DNA of 64,000 bases, from assembly GCF_005491705.1 (NCBI RefSeq), contig NZ_CP028092.1, positions 4,898,001-4,962,000 of the forward strand, written 5' to 3'. The position numbers and the translations under genes are program-made. Of this stretch, positions 53,966 through 63,838 are shown one piece after another. The notes below the pieces were generated by a model. That model worked only from the letters and a program-made list of their open reading frames with translations, did not search any database and was not told the origin of the DNA. The DNA is from Pontibacter sp. SGAir0037 (GTDB lineage: Bacteria > Bacteroidota > Bacteroidia > Cytophagales > Hymenobacteraceae). Numbering within the stretch: the stretch's first letter is position 1; each line of letters starts with the position of its first letter.

Positions 53966-55825
53966 ATGTACAATATTGAAGAATTGAAAGATAGGCTTCT
54001 TTCAGAACTCAAGGAAATTGCTGAAGACCTGGGTGTTAAGAACTTTAAAAAGCTTAGCAAACAAGAAATCATTTACAAAATCCTTGATCAGCAAGCCATC
54101 ACCCCACCTGAGAAACTGCCTAAAAAGTACAAATCTCCTCCTCGTCCAGTTACTCCAGAAGAAGTAGAAACCCCGGAAAGCACAACTGAAGTAGCAGAGG
54201 TGCCTGAGCCTGAGTCTGAGGCTGCGCCAGCTCCGGCTCCAGCTTTAAGAAAGCAAAGCCGACCAGAGCGTAAACCTGCTCCGGCAAGAGCCGAGGCCCC
54301 TGCTGCCCGTGTTGATGTGGCGGCTCCTACTGTAGCACAGGCTCCTGCCGCACCTGCAAAGGATCATGGACCACAACAGGGAAGAGAGCGTTTACGCCGC
54401 GATAACCGCCCCGAAGCCCGCGAACCTCGCCCTGAAAGAACAGAGAATCGTGAGCCACGTGCCGAAAGAGTAGAAAACCGTACAGAACGGACTGATACCC
54501 GTGAGCAGCAAAGACCTGAACGCCCCGAAAATCAGAATCAAAACAGAGACCGTTTTGAACGCAACGAAAACCGTGAGCCTCGCCCTGAAAGAACGGAAAA
54601 TCGCGAACAGCGCGTTGAAAGGAACGACAACCGCAACGACAATAACCAACGTCGTTTTAACCAGCAACAACCGCAACAGGCGAATGTTAGCAGCAATAAC
54701 TTTAAAGAGTTTGATGGAATAATCCTAAACGAGGGTGTTCTGGAACTCATGCAGGATGGGTATGGCTTCCTGCGATCCACACATTACAACTACCTGGCCA
54801 GCCCGGACGATATTTATGTATCGCCTTCGCAGATCAAGTTATTTGGCCTTAAAACCGGAGATACTGTAAAAGGTCAGATCCGCCCGCCAAAAGAAGGAGA
54901 GAAATATTTCGCTCTTTTAAAGGTAGAAACAGTAAATGGACGTACGACAGAGGAAATCCGTGATCGTATTCCATTCCAGCACCTGACACCGCTTTTCCCG
55001 GAAGAGCGCTTAAAGTTAACTACAAGGCCAAGCCAGCTTTCTACCCGTGTGCTGGATCTTTTTGCCCCGATAGGTAAAGGACAACGCGGTATGATTGTCG
55101 CCCAGCCGAAAACAGGTAAAACGGTATTGCTGAAAGAAATTGCAAATGCGATTACCGAAAATCATCCGGAAGTATACCTGATGATCCTGCTGATAGACGA
55201 ACGTCCGGAAGAGGTAACAGACATGGCCCGAAGCGTAAAAGCGGAAGTAATAGCTTCTACATTCGATGAAACTGCTGAACGCCATGTAAAGGTATCGAGC
55301 ATTGTGCTGGATAAGGCGAAGCGTATGGTAGAGTGCGGACACGATGTGGTTATCTTATTAGACTCTATTACCCGTCTTGCCCGTGCTTACAATACTGTGG
55401 TGCCTTCTTCTGGTAAAATTTTATCAGGTGGTGTGGATGCCAATGCACTGCACAAGCCGAAGCGTTTCTTTGGTGCCGCCCGTAACGTAGAAAACGGCGG
55501 TTCCTTAACTATTATAGCAACAGCCCTGATAGACACAGGTTCTAAAATGGACGAGGTTATTTTTGAAGAGTTTAAAGGTACTGGTAACATGGAGCTTCAG
55601 CTGGATCGCAAACTGGCGAACCGCAGAATTTATCCTGCTATTGATGTGCCTGCTTCCGGTACCCGCCGCGAAGATCTGTTAATGGACAAAGATGAATTAA
55701 ACCGCATCTGGATTCTGCGCAAGTTTATGTCTGACATGAATTCTGTAGAAGCTATGGAGTTCCTGAAAGACAGAATGACCGGCACGAAGAGCAACGAAGA
55801 ATTCCTGATTTCTATGAATGGCTAA
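53966..55825 (+). CDS. rho: Transcription termination factor Rho with a long disordered insert
   Basis: The protein is 619 aa against about 420 for E. coli Rho. Rho_N at 1-48 is followed by a disordered segment, about 50-245, rich in P/A then in R, E, N and P, with repeats of the type ENREPRPER. Next come the cold-shock RNA-binding domain ([15 protein letters not shown]), Walker A QPKTGKT (about 379-386), Walker [14 protein letters not shown], and the Q/R-loops. Core residues are intact. Extended Rho proteins are known in Bacteroidota, and the insert of Bacteroides Rho has been reported to drive phase separation. Bicyclomycin-site residues appear conserved. Monocistronic, with a terminator. 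Confidence 0.97.
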   Translation: MYNIEELKDRLLSELKEIAEDLGVKNFKKLSKQEIIYKILDQQAITPPEKLPKKYKSPPRPVTPEEVETPESTTEVAEVPEPESEAAPAPAPALRKQSRPERKPAPARAEAPAARVDVAAPTVAQAPAAPAKDHGPQQGRERLRRDNRPEAREPRPERTENREPRAERVENRTERTDTREQQRPERPENQNQNRDRFERNENREPRPERTENREQRVERNDNRNDNNQRRFNQQQPQQANVSSNNFKEFDGIILNEGVLELMQDGYGFLRSTHYNYLASPDDIYVSPSQIKLFGLKTGDTVKGQIRPPKEGEKYFALLKVETVNGRTTEEIRDRIPFQHLTPLFPEERLKLTTRPSQLSTRVLDLFAPIGKGQRGMIVAQPKTGKTVLLKEIANAITENHPEVYLMILLIDERPEEVTDMARSVKAEVIASTFDETAERHVKVSSIVLDKAKRMVECGHDVVILLDSITRLARAYNTVVPSSGKILSGGVDANALHKPKRFFGAARNVENGGSLTIIATALIDTGSKMDEVIFEEFKGTGNMELQLDRKLANRRIYPAIDVPASGTRREDLLMDKDELNRIWILRKFMSDMNSVEAMEFLKDRMTGTKSNEEFLISMNG

Positions 55826-55852
55826 TTGCCAGCACATTTGTAAATAGTATAG

Positions 55853-55887
55853 AAGAGCCTGTACCCGAAAGCGGGTGCAGGCTCTTT
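55853..55887 (+). terminator. Terminator of rho
   Basis: AAGAGCCTGTACCCG (55853-55867) pairs with 55872-55886 with a single T-G wobble, then TTTGCTTTT. Confidence 0.85.
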
Positions 55888-55932
55888 GCTTTTATAGGTC
55901 AAACAACCTGCCTCTCCTGTAGCACGGCGGCT

Positions 55933-56406
55933 TTATTGCCAGAACCCGTACTCCGGATGGGAGAGGAGGTAATAGGTATAGGTAACAACCAGACCGAACA
56001 CCACATGGGCGAAGATAAGCGTGATCAGGTAAAGGCGGAGTGGAATAAGTGGTGGCATTGGATGAATCATAAAAAAGAAGTACCATACAAACATTGCCAG
56101 TATACCGTTGCCGAGTCCGAATAACAAACCCCATGAGGCTGTAACCAGCCCCACACCGGATTCCCAGAGCGCCAGGTAAGCTATCGCAAATAAAATACCT
56201 ACCAGGTAATGCGCCAGTGTACCCACTACTCTTGTTCCGATTGCATCAGATAACTCTCCATTGCGCTGCGTGCGACTAAGCAACATAGTTCCCAGAATTT
56301 TTATCACTTTCATAACCCTGTGTGTTGCGTAAGACAGCAGGTATAGAAATGCAGTCATGGCGGCGGTTGCTGCTAAACCGGAGAGAATGGCGTACAGTAA
56401 CTTCAT
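55933..56406 (-). CDS. Small four-helix membrane protein
   Basis: The protein is 157 aa. Four hydrophobic helices are at about 5-25, 65-85, 88-112 and 124-146. Between the first two lies a hydrophilic stretch with SRTQRNGELSDAIGT. No family recognised; it is a conserved-looking integral membrane protein. It lies 71 bp before the UbiA gene's end on the same strand (downstream of it), so it may share that transcript. Confidence 0.78.
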   Translation of the reverse strand: MKLLYAILSGLAATAAMTAFLYLLSYATHRVMKVIKILGTMLLSRTQRNGELSDAIGTRVVGTLAHYLVGILFAIAYLALWESGVGLVTASWGLLFGLGNGILAMFVWYFFFMIHPMPPLIPLRLYLITLIFAHVVFGLVVTYTYYLLSHPEYGFWQ

Positions 56407-56477
56407 GTATCAATATATTTTTGAAGTCATATACGTAGCCACAGCATGGGGTTGCAAGAAATGCTGTAAAAGTAATT

Positions 56478-57386
56478 TCAGGCTCTTATAGCCTCCACAA
56501 CCATTATCGTTACAAAGGCTAGGCTGATGCAGATAGAAGATATTTTATTCATACGCATGGTATTTTCATAGTTAACTACCTGTGCATTTTTTTGAGCCTG
56601 CCACACCCAACTGGAAAAGAAGTAAAGAATAGGCCCGGTGCAAACCAGGAAAATCAGGATATTGATTGCCTGATCAGTTATAAAGTATAGATAGAGAAGT
56701 ACTCCGCTGCCAAGGGTGAGGCAGCTTGCAGCAAATATAAAAGTGCCCTGTATTCCTAAAAGCAAGCTTAATGTTTTGTCGCCTCGTTTGCTATCTTCTT
56801 CATGCTGATAGATTTGAGTAAGAGGATAGGAGCCACAGAGGAGAAGCGTGCTTGCCAAAGCAAAGCCCTCAGTTGGGAAGTACAAGGTATTTTGGGGTTC
56901 TACTCCTGCACCCACCTGCACCATTATAAATGTAAAAGCGCCCTGAAATACCGTTACAATTATCGTGCTGGTAATGGGGTATTTTTTCAGCCGAATGCCT
57001 TTGTAGCTATAGGCTTTCGAGACAAGAAGGTATAGGGCCACCATAGCAGCAAATACAGGTGAAAGTAAAAGGCTCGCCAGAACCGCAAGTGTATCGAAGA
57101 TCAGGACGACATGAAGCAATTCGGGTGTAACTCTCGGTGGTTGTTTTAACCCGCCTATGCTGCCTTCATCTTTATCAAAATAAGAGTTATAGCCATTGCT
57201 GGCCGGGTACACCAGCAGGTGCAAAATAAAGAAGGTAAGTATGGCAGAAGCAGGGCTGACCACAGGAGCAGCACTTAATGCAAACCAGTATACAGGCATC
57301 AGGTATACCGAGAAAGGTATCCGCATCAGAACCAAAGCGGCTCTATATCTCTGGAACATGGAGCTTTCAGTTAGCAGCGGCTGCAT
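56478..57386 (-). CDS. UbiA-family prenyltransferase
   Basis: The protein is 302 aa from ATG 57386; a frame extension to 57488 would overlap the upstream methyltransferase. It has eight to nine hydrophobic helices. The two aspartate-rich motifs are present: NGYNSYFDKDEGS (about 80-92) and YQHEEDSKRGDKT (about 185-197). UbiA enzymes transfer prenyl groups to aromatic or other acceptors in the membrane (quinones, hemes, chlorophyll, tocopherol). Spacing and the first motif fit the family, but it is not clearly MenA, UbiA or CtaB. A methyltransferase gene lies 32 bp upstream, suggesting a two-step lipid or quinone modification. Confidence 0.85.
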   Translation of the reverse strand: MQPLLTESSMFQRYRAALVLMRIPFSVYLMPVYWFALSAAPVVSPASAILTFFILHLLVYPASNGYNSYFDKDEGSIGGLKQPPRVTPELLHVVLIFDTLAVLASLLLSPVFAAMVALYLLVSKAYSYKGIRLKKYPITSTIIVTVFQGAFTFIMVQVGAGVEPQNTLYFPTEGFALASTLLLCGSYPLTQIYQHEEDSKRGDKTLSLLLGIQGTFIFAASCLTLGSGVLLYLYFITDQAINILIFLVCTGPILYFFSSWVWQAQKNAQVVNYENTMRMNKISSICISLAFVTIMVVEAIRA

Positions 57387-57418
57387 CGGCGTAGTGTTTT
57401 GTATCTGAAAGCATCCGT

Positions 57419-58207
57419 TTATTTTGTGCGGGGATACCCGATAAGATAAATGACATGTTTCCCTAAACGGTTTCCCGCTTTTCCGCATTTCCAGGTATAA
57501 TCTGGCGCATGTACTTTGGCAACCATCTGCTGAAGCATGTGTGGAGTGTATATTCTGAAGAGCGATACTGTTCCATCCCAGATAATGCCTGCCGGTATAA
57601 GAGGAACCACGTAGGTGAAGAACAAGCGGCTTATTTTAAAAGGCCGGATAAATGGTGTTACTACCAGAATAAGCACAGGAAAAACAACCCAGAGGAACAG
57701 TAGTTCTAACCAGCTCTTACTGGTGCCTTCGAAAATACCGATAGCCGCTCTGTGGTTAGCCGCACTTTGCAGGATTGCCTGCGCCTGCTCCGGTTTAAAA
57801 TGGTGAAATGACGAAAATATAGTAAGAATACCTGTTATACGACGAGGAACAGCAGTGGCATCTACTGGTTCTTTTTCATAGTCTATAGTACCACCGGATT
57901 TTGAGTATAAATACTCGTAGGCATCTATGTTTGGATAAAGATCAGTTAACGTAACCTTAACCTCTTTTCCCATACGCTTACTTATGCCTTTCTGGATTAC
58001 CTCAATACCTCCTCCTGCTCCCGAGCACAAATCTGTAAAGTGGTTGAGCCCGGTTTTCAGCAGCAATTCCTCCAGCAAAGGCAAAGCGGCCTCATATGCT
58101 CCCAATTTTGAGATCATGAACCGGAGAAAATCAAGCATTCCCTGCCGTATAAAATGAGGGAACCAGGGCTGATCTTCTAATTCAAATAAATGAAGGCGAA
58201 TGTGCAA
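57419..58207 (-). CDS. SAM methyltransferase-like protein with membrane segments
   Basis: The protein is 262 aa from a TTG start; the first in-frame ATG is 23 codons later. Motif I DLCSGAGGGIEV (about 60-71) and the acidic LTDLYPN mark a class I methyltransferase fold. Around residues 165-215 two hydrophobic stretches (WLELLFLWVVFPVLILVV, FFTYVVPLIPAGII) suggest membrane attachment. It probably methylates a membrane-bound lipid. It lies 32 bp upstream of the UbiA gene and the pair looks like one operon. The substrate is unknown. Confidence 0.78.
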   Translation of the reverse strand: MHIRLHLFELEDQPWFPHFIRQGMLDFLRFMISKLGAYEAALPLLEELLLKTGLNHFTDLCSGAGGGIEVIQKGISKRMGKEVKVTLTDLYPNIDAYEYLYSKSGGTIDYEKEPVDATAVPRRITGILTIFSSFHHFKPEQAQAILQSAANHRAAIGIFEGTSKSWLELLFLWVVFPVLILVVTPFIRPFKISRLFFTYVVPLIPAGIIWDGTVSLFRIYTPHMLQQMVAKVHAPDYTWKCGKAGNRLGKHVIYLIGYPRTK

Positions 58208-58291
58208 CGTAGCTTTTAAGCTACATTACTACTGCAGCACCTAAAAAGTTTTGCAGATATAAGCCTTAATTTACTTCAGAAAAACAAGGAG

Positions 58292-58801
58292 TTATACTAC
58301 ACCGGCCGGGCCTGCGCCTATTCTGAAATTTTCGGCTGTATTGCTGAACAGCTGCCAGAATTCTTCTGTTGTTTTAGCGGTATCAGGTGTGATAATAAGC
58401 TGGATCTGCTGGCCAATATGCAGGATGAGACCATAGTTGCCGGTAGACTCTACGCTTTTTACCAGCAGTTCTCCATGCTGGTGAATAAACTCCTTCAGGC
58501 GTTGGTCGCGCAGGTTATCCCCCGGAATCTTCCAGTTCCAGCCTGGAGTTGGCAAACCAGCTTCTCTTTTTCGCATAAATACCTCCTTATGCTCGATGGT
58601 TTCGCCTCCGGGCTGCTGTAACTGCCACGGACAATTTACAGCCAGCGTAAAGGCTCCCACATCCAGTACTAAGCCCTGCGGAGTAGTATAGTGCGCATTT
58701 CCAAAATGAAAATACTCTATCAGTTCCGTTCGGGTGGTTCTGGTAAGGGGCAAACCGATAATTTGTTCAAAAGCCTGCTGTAACTGCTGTTCTTGCATCA
58801 T
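58292..58801 (-). CDS. Conserved hypothetical protein
   Basis: The protein is 169 aa, soluble, without signal peptide. It alternates strands and helices: LIEYFHFGNAHY, LVLDVGAFTLAVNCPWQL, LPTPGWNWKIPGDNLRDQRL, LLVKSVESTGNYGLILHIGQQIQLIITPD. I recognise no domain. It lies between the methyltransferase and PBP1A genes with 84 bp to the former on the same strand. Confidence 0.7.
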   Translation of the reverse strand: MMQEQQLQQAFEQIIGLPLTRTTRTELIEYFHFGNAHYTTPQGLVLDVGAFTLAVNCPWQLQQPGGETIEHKEVFMRKREAGLPTPGWNWKIPGDNLRDQRLKEFIHQHGELLVKSVESTGNYGLILHIGQQIQLIITPDTAKTTEEFWQLFSNTAENFRIGAGPAGVV

Positions 58802-58981
58802 GGTGTTTTAAGCTACTGAGGGCAAAGATAAGCAGCTGCATTTAATGTTTGGTAAAATGAGAGGGCTTTACTAAGTTTTAGGACTTATATCCCTTAGATG
58901 TTGTACAGTTAGATTATATTTGTAGCTGTTTTGAAAAAAACTTGAATTCGAATTTTAAGTGGGTTTACCCTGTTTTATATA

Positions 58982-61327
58982 ATGCTGCAAGAGCAAAAGA
59001 TAGTACAAGAAGAGCCGAAAAGGAAGAAATCTGTTTACAGGAGCATTATAAAGCTTTTTTGGAACGTTTTCATTTTGAGCCTGTTGCTGCTGGTTCTGTA
59101 TGTAGTAAGTGTAGAGTATAATTTCTTCTATTTGTTTGGGGCTTCACCAAGTCTTGATAAACTGGAGAACCCAAGGTCTGACCAGGCTTCGGAGCTTTAC
59201 ACTTCTGATGGAGAACTGATAGGTAAATATTTTAAAGAAAACAGGAGCCCGGTTAGCTATGACGATATGTCGCCTGTGCTGGTGCAGGCACTGCTGGCAA
59301 CAGAAGACGCCCGCTTTTACGAGCACTCAGGAATAGATGTGAAGGCTATTGCTTCTGTAGGCTATAATCTGGTGCGCGGAGATAATCGTGGGGGCGGCAG
59401 TACCATTACCCAACAGTTAGCCAAAAATCTTTACAAAACACGAACCGAGGATTCGAAAGGCGTTTTGGGTCATATACCGGGAATTAATATTCTGATATCT
59501 AAAACAAAGGAATGGCTGACGGCCATCAAGCTGGAGCAGCGGTATACCAAAGAAGAAATTCTGGCTATGTACCTGAATACCGTCGACTTTGGCAGTAACT
59601 CTTTTGGTATAAAAGTAGCTTCCAAGACTTTCTTCAACACCTCGCCCGACAGCTTAAAACCAGAGCAAGCCGCGGTACTGGTAGGTTTGCTAAAAGCACC
59701 TACCTACTACAGCCCCCGCTTTAACCCTGAAAATGCTACCCGTCGCCGTAACACCGTGCTGGCTCAAATGGCGAAGTATAACTATATGCCTGCCACTGTG
59801 GCTGATTCGCTAAGCCAGGTTCCGCTAACACTGCAGTATCGTGTAGAGAACCATTACGATGGCCCTGCTACTTACTTTAGAGGTGCAGTAGCCGACTATC
59901 TGAAAGAGTGGTGCAAGCAGAATGGCTACGACCTGTACCGGGACGGTTTAAAAATTTATACAACCATAGATTCGCGCATGCAGGCTCATGCCGAAGCCGC
60001 AATGGAGAAGCAGATGCGCACCCTGCAGCGAAGGTTTGATAACCATTGGGGGAGTAAGAACCCATGGGTTGATGAGAAAGGCCGTGAGATTCCAGGATTC
60101 ATTGAAGAAACAATCAAGCGTACAGATTACTACAAGCGCCTGAAGAAGAAGTATGGGGATGACGAGGCAGCCATTAAGCGTGAGTTGACCACGCCACGGG
60201 AGATGATGGTGTTCACTTGGGAGAATGAAGCACGTGAGAAGCAGGTTACCATGTCGCCGATGGATTCGCTGCGCTACTACAAGCGTTTTCTGCATGGAGG
60301 TATGATGACCATGGATCCCTTTACAGGACAAATAAAAGCCTGGGTAGGTGGTATCAACTTTAAATATTTTAAATACGACCATGTGAAGCAGGCCCGCAGG
60401 CAACCAGGTTCAACCTTTAAGCCTTTTGTATATGTAGCTGCTATCGATAACGGCTATTCGCCCTGCGATAAAATAGTAGATCAGCGCATTACAATAAACT
60501 ATGTGGAGAAAGGGGAGAAGAAAAGCTGGTCTCCAACCAATGCCGATTGGTCGTATACTGGAGCACCTATGACACTTAGGCGGGCAATGGGTAAATCTGT
60601 GAACTCTGTAACCGCGCAGCTAACAGAAAAAATTGGTTGGGAAACTGTTGTAAAATACGCTAAGAAGTTAGGTATAGAAAGCCCGCTGGAATCTGTACCC
60701 TCTATTGGCTTAGGACCAAGTGATGTTTCTATTTACGAAATGGTGGGGGCCTATAGTACCTTCCCGAATCATGGCTTCCATACCGACCCAATGTTTATAA
60801 CGCGTATAGAAGACCGCAATGGCAACCTGATTCACCAGTTTATGCCTCGCCAGAAGAAAGTGTTAAGCGAAGAAACTGCCTTCCTGATGATGCACATGCT
60901 AAAAGGAGGTATGGAAGAGCCTGGAGGTACCTCACAGGCACTCTGGGAGTACGACCTGTGGAAAGGAAATGAAATAGGAGGCAAAACAGGTACCACATCT
61001 AATCACTCGGATGGCTGGTTTATGGGTGTTACAAAAGACCTTGTAACAGGCGTGTGGGTAGGAGGTGAAGACAGAAGTATACATTTCAGGACATCACAAT
61101 TGGGAGAGGGGTCTAAAACGGCTTTGCCAGTGTTTGGCCTGTACATGGAAAACATCTATAAAGACAAAGACCTGGGATATACAATGGGGCGCTTCCCCGG
61201 GCCATCCGTGAAAATTAACAAAAAGTATAACTGCACCACCATACTACCCAAAGTCGTTGAATCTGATTCTACGGCTGTAGATCTGGAACTGGAGCTGTTA
61301 AACCTGGACGATAGTATACTGCAGTAA
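58982..61327 (+). CDS. mrcA: Penicillin-binding protein 1A (bifunctional)
   Basis: The protein is 781 aa. One membrane anchor (about 23-45) is followed by the GT51 glycosyltransferase domain with E108 in LATEDARFYEHSG, GGGSTITQQLAKNL and IKLEQRYTKEEILAMYLN. The transpeptidase domain has S477-T-F-K480, S539-V-N541 and K668-T-G670. It polymerises and cross-links peptidoglycan in the periplasm. An octamer TATATTTG at 58915-58922 fits a Bacteroidota -7 element about 60 bp upstream, without a clear -33. Monocistronic, with a strong terminator. Confidence 0.96.
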   Translation: MLQEQKIVQEEPKRKKSVYRSIIKLFWNVFILSLLLLVLYVVSVEYNFFYLFGASPSLDKLENPRSDQASELYTSDGELIGKYFKENRSPVSYDDMSPVLVQALLATEDARFYEHSGIDVKAIASVGYNLVRGDNRGGGSTITQQLAKNLYKTRTEDSKGVLGHIPGINILISKTKEWLTAIKLEQRYTKEEILAMYLNTVDFGSNSFGIKVASKTFFNTSPDSLKPEQAAVLVGLLKAPTYYSPRFNPENATRRRNTVLAQMAKYNYMPATVADSLSQVPLTLQYRVENHYDGPATYFRGAVADYLKEWCKQNGYDLYRDGLKIYTTIDSRMQAHAEAAMEKQMRTLQRRFDNHWGSKNPWVDEKGREIPGFIEETIKRTDYYKRLKKKYGDDEAAIKRELTTPREMMVFTWENEAREKQVTMSPMDSLRYYKRFLHGGMMTMDPFTGQIKAWVGGINFKYFKYDHVKQARRQPGSTFKPFVYVAAIDNGYSPCDKIVDQRITINYVEKGEKKSWSPTNADWSYTGAPMTLRRAMGKSVNSVTAQLTEKIGWETVVKYAKKLGIESPLESVPSIGLGPSDVSIYEMVGAYSTFPNHGFHTDPMFITRIEDRNGNLIHQFMPRQKKVLSEETAFLMMHMLKGGMEEPGGTSQALWEYDLWKGNEIGGKTGTTSNHSDGWFMGVTKDLVTGVWVGGEDRSIHFRTSQLGEGSKTALPVFGLYMENIYKDKDLGYTMGRFPGPSVKINKKYNCTTILPKVVESDSTAVDLELELLNLDDSILQ

Positions 61328-61344
61328 TTCCCCTGAGATGATAT

Positions 61345-61390
61345 AAACGGGAAGGCCAGCTAATGTTTGAGTTAGCTGGCCTTCCCGTTT
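61345..61390. terminator. 19-bp bidirectional terminator after PBP1A
   Basis: AAACGGGAAGGCCAGCTAA (61345-61363) pairs exactly with 61372-61390. Serves both convergent genes. Confidence 0.9.
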
Positions 61391-61410
61391 ATGTGCAAAT
61401 AATATATACA

Positions 61411-62325
61411 TCAGGCTTTCTTTTCATAGAAAGAAGCCAGTGCTTCATCAAGATAGGCATATTCAAACGTAAAGCCGGTTTGAATTACTTTGTTGGCACT
61501 TACCCGCTGGCTAAACAGAATGGCCTCACTCAGTTCGCCTAATACCATGTTAAGGGCAAAAGCAGGAACTTTAGGCAGCAGCAGGGGGCGATGCATTACT
61601 TCTGCTAATTTCTTAGTGAACTCCTTGTTTGTAACAGGATGAGGCGCAACTGCATTGTAAACTCCTTCAAATTGGGTGTCTTCTATAGCCCTGATAAAAA
61701 GCCTACAAACATCATCAATATGAATCCAGGACATGTATTGGTTGCCAGAGCCTAAGGGAGCACCCGCAAACATTTTAACCGGGCGAGCCATTTGTGGTAA
61801 TGCCCCTCCCACACTACTAAGCACCACACCCAGCCTGAGAATAACGGTACGTAGGCCCAGTTCTTTAACCTTCCAGGCAGTAGACTCCCATTTCTTGCAA
61901 ACCTCAGCCAGAAAATCGTCGCCATAGGTACTTTCCTCCGACATCAGGTTTTCACCTGAATTACCGTAAATACCAATGGCAGAAGACGAAATAAAGCCTT
62001 TTACATGGTGTTTTGATTCTGCTAAACATTTATAGAGCAAACCTGCACTATCTATCCGGCTCTTAATAATTTCTTTCTTCCGATCTTCAGTCCATTTCTC
62101 AGCGGCAACATTTGCACCTGCCAGGTGGATAATATAATCGGCATAGGTGATGGCGCTCTCATCTATATAATGCTCCTTTATATCCCACTTGAAAGTTTTG
62201 TAATGCGAAAATTTACCCGGACTCCTGCTTAAATGTGCAACCTCATAGCCTAAGTCTATCAGCATTTCGGAGAGGCGCATGCCTACCAAACCAGAACCGC
62301 CTGTTATAAGTATCTTATCCGGCAT
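61411..62325 (-). CDS. TIGR01777-family NAD(P)-dependent epimerase/SDR
   Basis: The protein is 304 aa. Rossmann start ILITGGSGLVGMRL (5-18), then HLAGANVAAEKWTEDRKKEI (about 67-86), which is diagnostic for the TIGR01777/YfcH group, and SSAIGIYGN with the SDR tyrosine. The C-terminal DUF1731-like part (LPKVPAFALNMVLGELSEAIL) completes it. Nucleotide-sugar epimerase activity is often annotated but not proven for this group. Monocistronic. Confidence 0.92.
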   Translation of the reverse strand: MPDKILITGGSGLVGMRLSEMLIDLGYEVAHLSRSPGKFSHYKTFKWDIKEHYIDESAITYADYIIHLAGANVAAEKWTEDRKKEIIKSRIDSAGLLYKCLAESKHHVKGFISSSAIGIYGNSGENLMSEESTYGDDFLAEVCKKWESTAWKVKELGLRTVILRLGVVLSSVGGALPQMARPVKMFAGAPLGSGNQYMSWIHIDDVCRLFIRAIEDTQFEGVYNAVAPHPVTNKEFTKKLAEVMHRPLLLPKVPAFALNMVLGELSEAILFSQRVSANKVIQTGFTFEYAYLDEALASFYEKKA

Positions 62326-62569
62326 AATTTGTCTTTAGCATAAAGCAAACAATTCTAATGAAATTAATACGTAATAAGCAGAATTATACGTTCTGCTGTA
62401 ACAGCTTGGAAAGGGTAAAGTTTGTTTAATTGCAACTAAGCATACCTCAGATATACCTAAAACAGGTGCAGGTAAGCTTTGCAGTTCTGAAAGCGGTAGG
62501 AAGAATAAATGCTAAAATAGTAAATAGCTGGTAAAATCAATGTATTAATTTTACCAGCTATACAGAAAT

Positions 62570-63235
62570 TTATTTTTTTCGGATATGGCTCAGAAATTCA
62601 TTCCGATACTGCTCCTGTTCAAAAAGCCCTGAGTACTCTGCTGTAATAGTGCTGCTGCTCACATCGTTTACGCCGCGGCTCATCACACAAAGGTGGTCTG
62701 CCTCTATTAATACAGCTACATTTTCTGTTTGTAAGGCTTCTTTTAGCTCGTTGGCAATCTGCATGGTCATACGCTCCTGCACCTGTGGGCGGCGGGCATA
62801 GTAGTGTACAATACGGTTAAGCTTCGATAAACCAATAACGTGCTCATTCGGCATATAGGCTACATGAGCCTTACCTATAATCGGTACAAAATGATGCTCG
62901 CAGGAAGAGTAAACTGTAATATCGCGCTCTACCAGCATCTGGTTATACTTATACTTGTTTTCGAAACGGCGTATTACCGGCTTGTTTTCCGGATGCAGTC
63001 CACTGAATATTTCCTGCACATACATTTTAGCCACACGCAAAGGAGTGCCCTTCAGGCTATCGTCATTCAGGTCAAGCCCCAGCGTCTGCATAATCTCTCT
63101 AAAGTGGCCTTCAATCAGAAGGATTTTCTCTTCGTCAGATAAATCAAACGCATCTGTACGCAGAGGAGTCTCCAGCGAACTCATCATATGATCATCTATT
63201 TCTTCCTCGTCGCGCCGCAGATTATTTTTATCCAT
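62570..63235 (-). CDS. folE: GTP cyclohydrolase I
   Basis: The protein is 221 aa from ATG 63235; longer frames upstream run into queD. Zinc and catalytic residues are present: SSCEHHFVPIIG (Cys and two His) and DHLCVMSRG (second Cys). It converts GTP to dihydroneopterin triphosphate, first step of folate and of queuosine precursor synthesis. Its start overlaps the queD end by 8 bp, so the two are translationally coupled. Confidence 0.95.
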   Translation of the reverse strand: MDKNNLRRDEEEIDDHMMSSLETPLRTDAFDLSDEEKILLIEGHFREIMQTLGLDLNDDSLKGTPLRVAKMYVQEIFSGLHPENKPVIRRFENKYKYNQMLVERDITVYSSCEHHFVPIIGKAHVAYMPNEHVIGLSKLNRIVHYYARRPQVQERMTMQIANELKEALQTENVAVLIEADHLCVMSRGVNDVSSSTITAEYSGLFEQEQYRNEFLSHIRKK

Positions 63236-63635
63236 TGTATTCAACAAAGTTTCGTTCAGTTTCATAAAGTGTAAGGCCCAGATCGTAGTCGGTGCTAATT
63301 TTTGCCCGGAGCAGGTTCCAGATAACAATGGCTATATTTTCTGCTGTCGGGTTAAGCTGGTTAAATTCCGTAGTATCAAGATTAAGGTTCTTATGGTCGA
63401 ACCGCTCAATCACCTCTGCCTTAATAAGGTTGCTGAGCCTCTTCATATCATACACATAACCGGTGTCCGGGTCTACATTTCCTGATAATTTAACTATAAG
63501 GTTATAGTTGTGCCCGTGATAATTCGGATTATTGCATTTGCCAAATACAGCAGCATTCTGCTCATCGCTCCAGGAGGGGTTGTGTAACCTATGTGCAGCA
63601 TTAAATTGCTCTTTCCGACAGATGGTTATCTTCAT
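63228..63635 (-). CDS. queD: 6-carboxytetrahydropterin synthase (QueD/PTPS family)
   Basis: The protein is 135 aa. Zinc ligands are H15 in FNAAHRL and H40/H42 in NYHGHNY; the catalytic Cys is in GKCNNPN, and PTAENIAIVIW and ETERN supply the substrate and acid residues. It takes dihydroneopterin triphosphate from FolE to carboxytetrahydropterin, on the route to preQ0 and queuosine. First gene of queD-folE; its partners queC/queE are not in view. Confidence 0.93.
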   Translation of the reverse strand: MKITICRKEQFNAAHRLHNPSWSDEQNAAVFGKCNNPNYHGHNYNLIVKLSGNVDPDTGYVYDMKRLSNLIKAEVIERFDHKNLNLDTTEFNQLNPTAENIAIVIWNLLRAKISTDYDLGLTLYETERNFVEYNG

Positions 63636-63838
63636 AGTGGGTTAACAACTATAGAGGTGCTATAGTTTGAGTATTTCTAAAATTTTAATTCTAGAGCACC
63701 ATAATTTGCAAAGTTAGTGCTTCGCAGCGAAACCCAAGCCTAATTTTGTTTAAATTAGGTTTCAGATACAGGATGATTCGTGTAGATTGCTTAGTTTCGT
63801 AGACACAATAGTAAACTAGAATAAAGAGTACCCCAAAG

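Noticed and set aside
55892-56134. Minus-strand frame of 80 codons
   Set aside because: It overlaps the four-helix membrane protein gene in another frame and shows no protein-like pattern.
56478-57488. UbiA protein starting at 57488
   Set aside because: It would overlap the upstream methyltransferase by 70 bp and adds a non-membrane leader; ATG 57386 is better.
62570-63328. FolE starting at 63328
   Set aside because: The added part is a shifted reading of queD codons; ATG 63235 gives the normal length.
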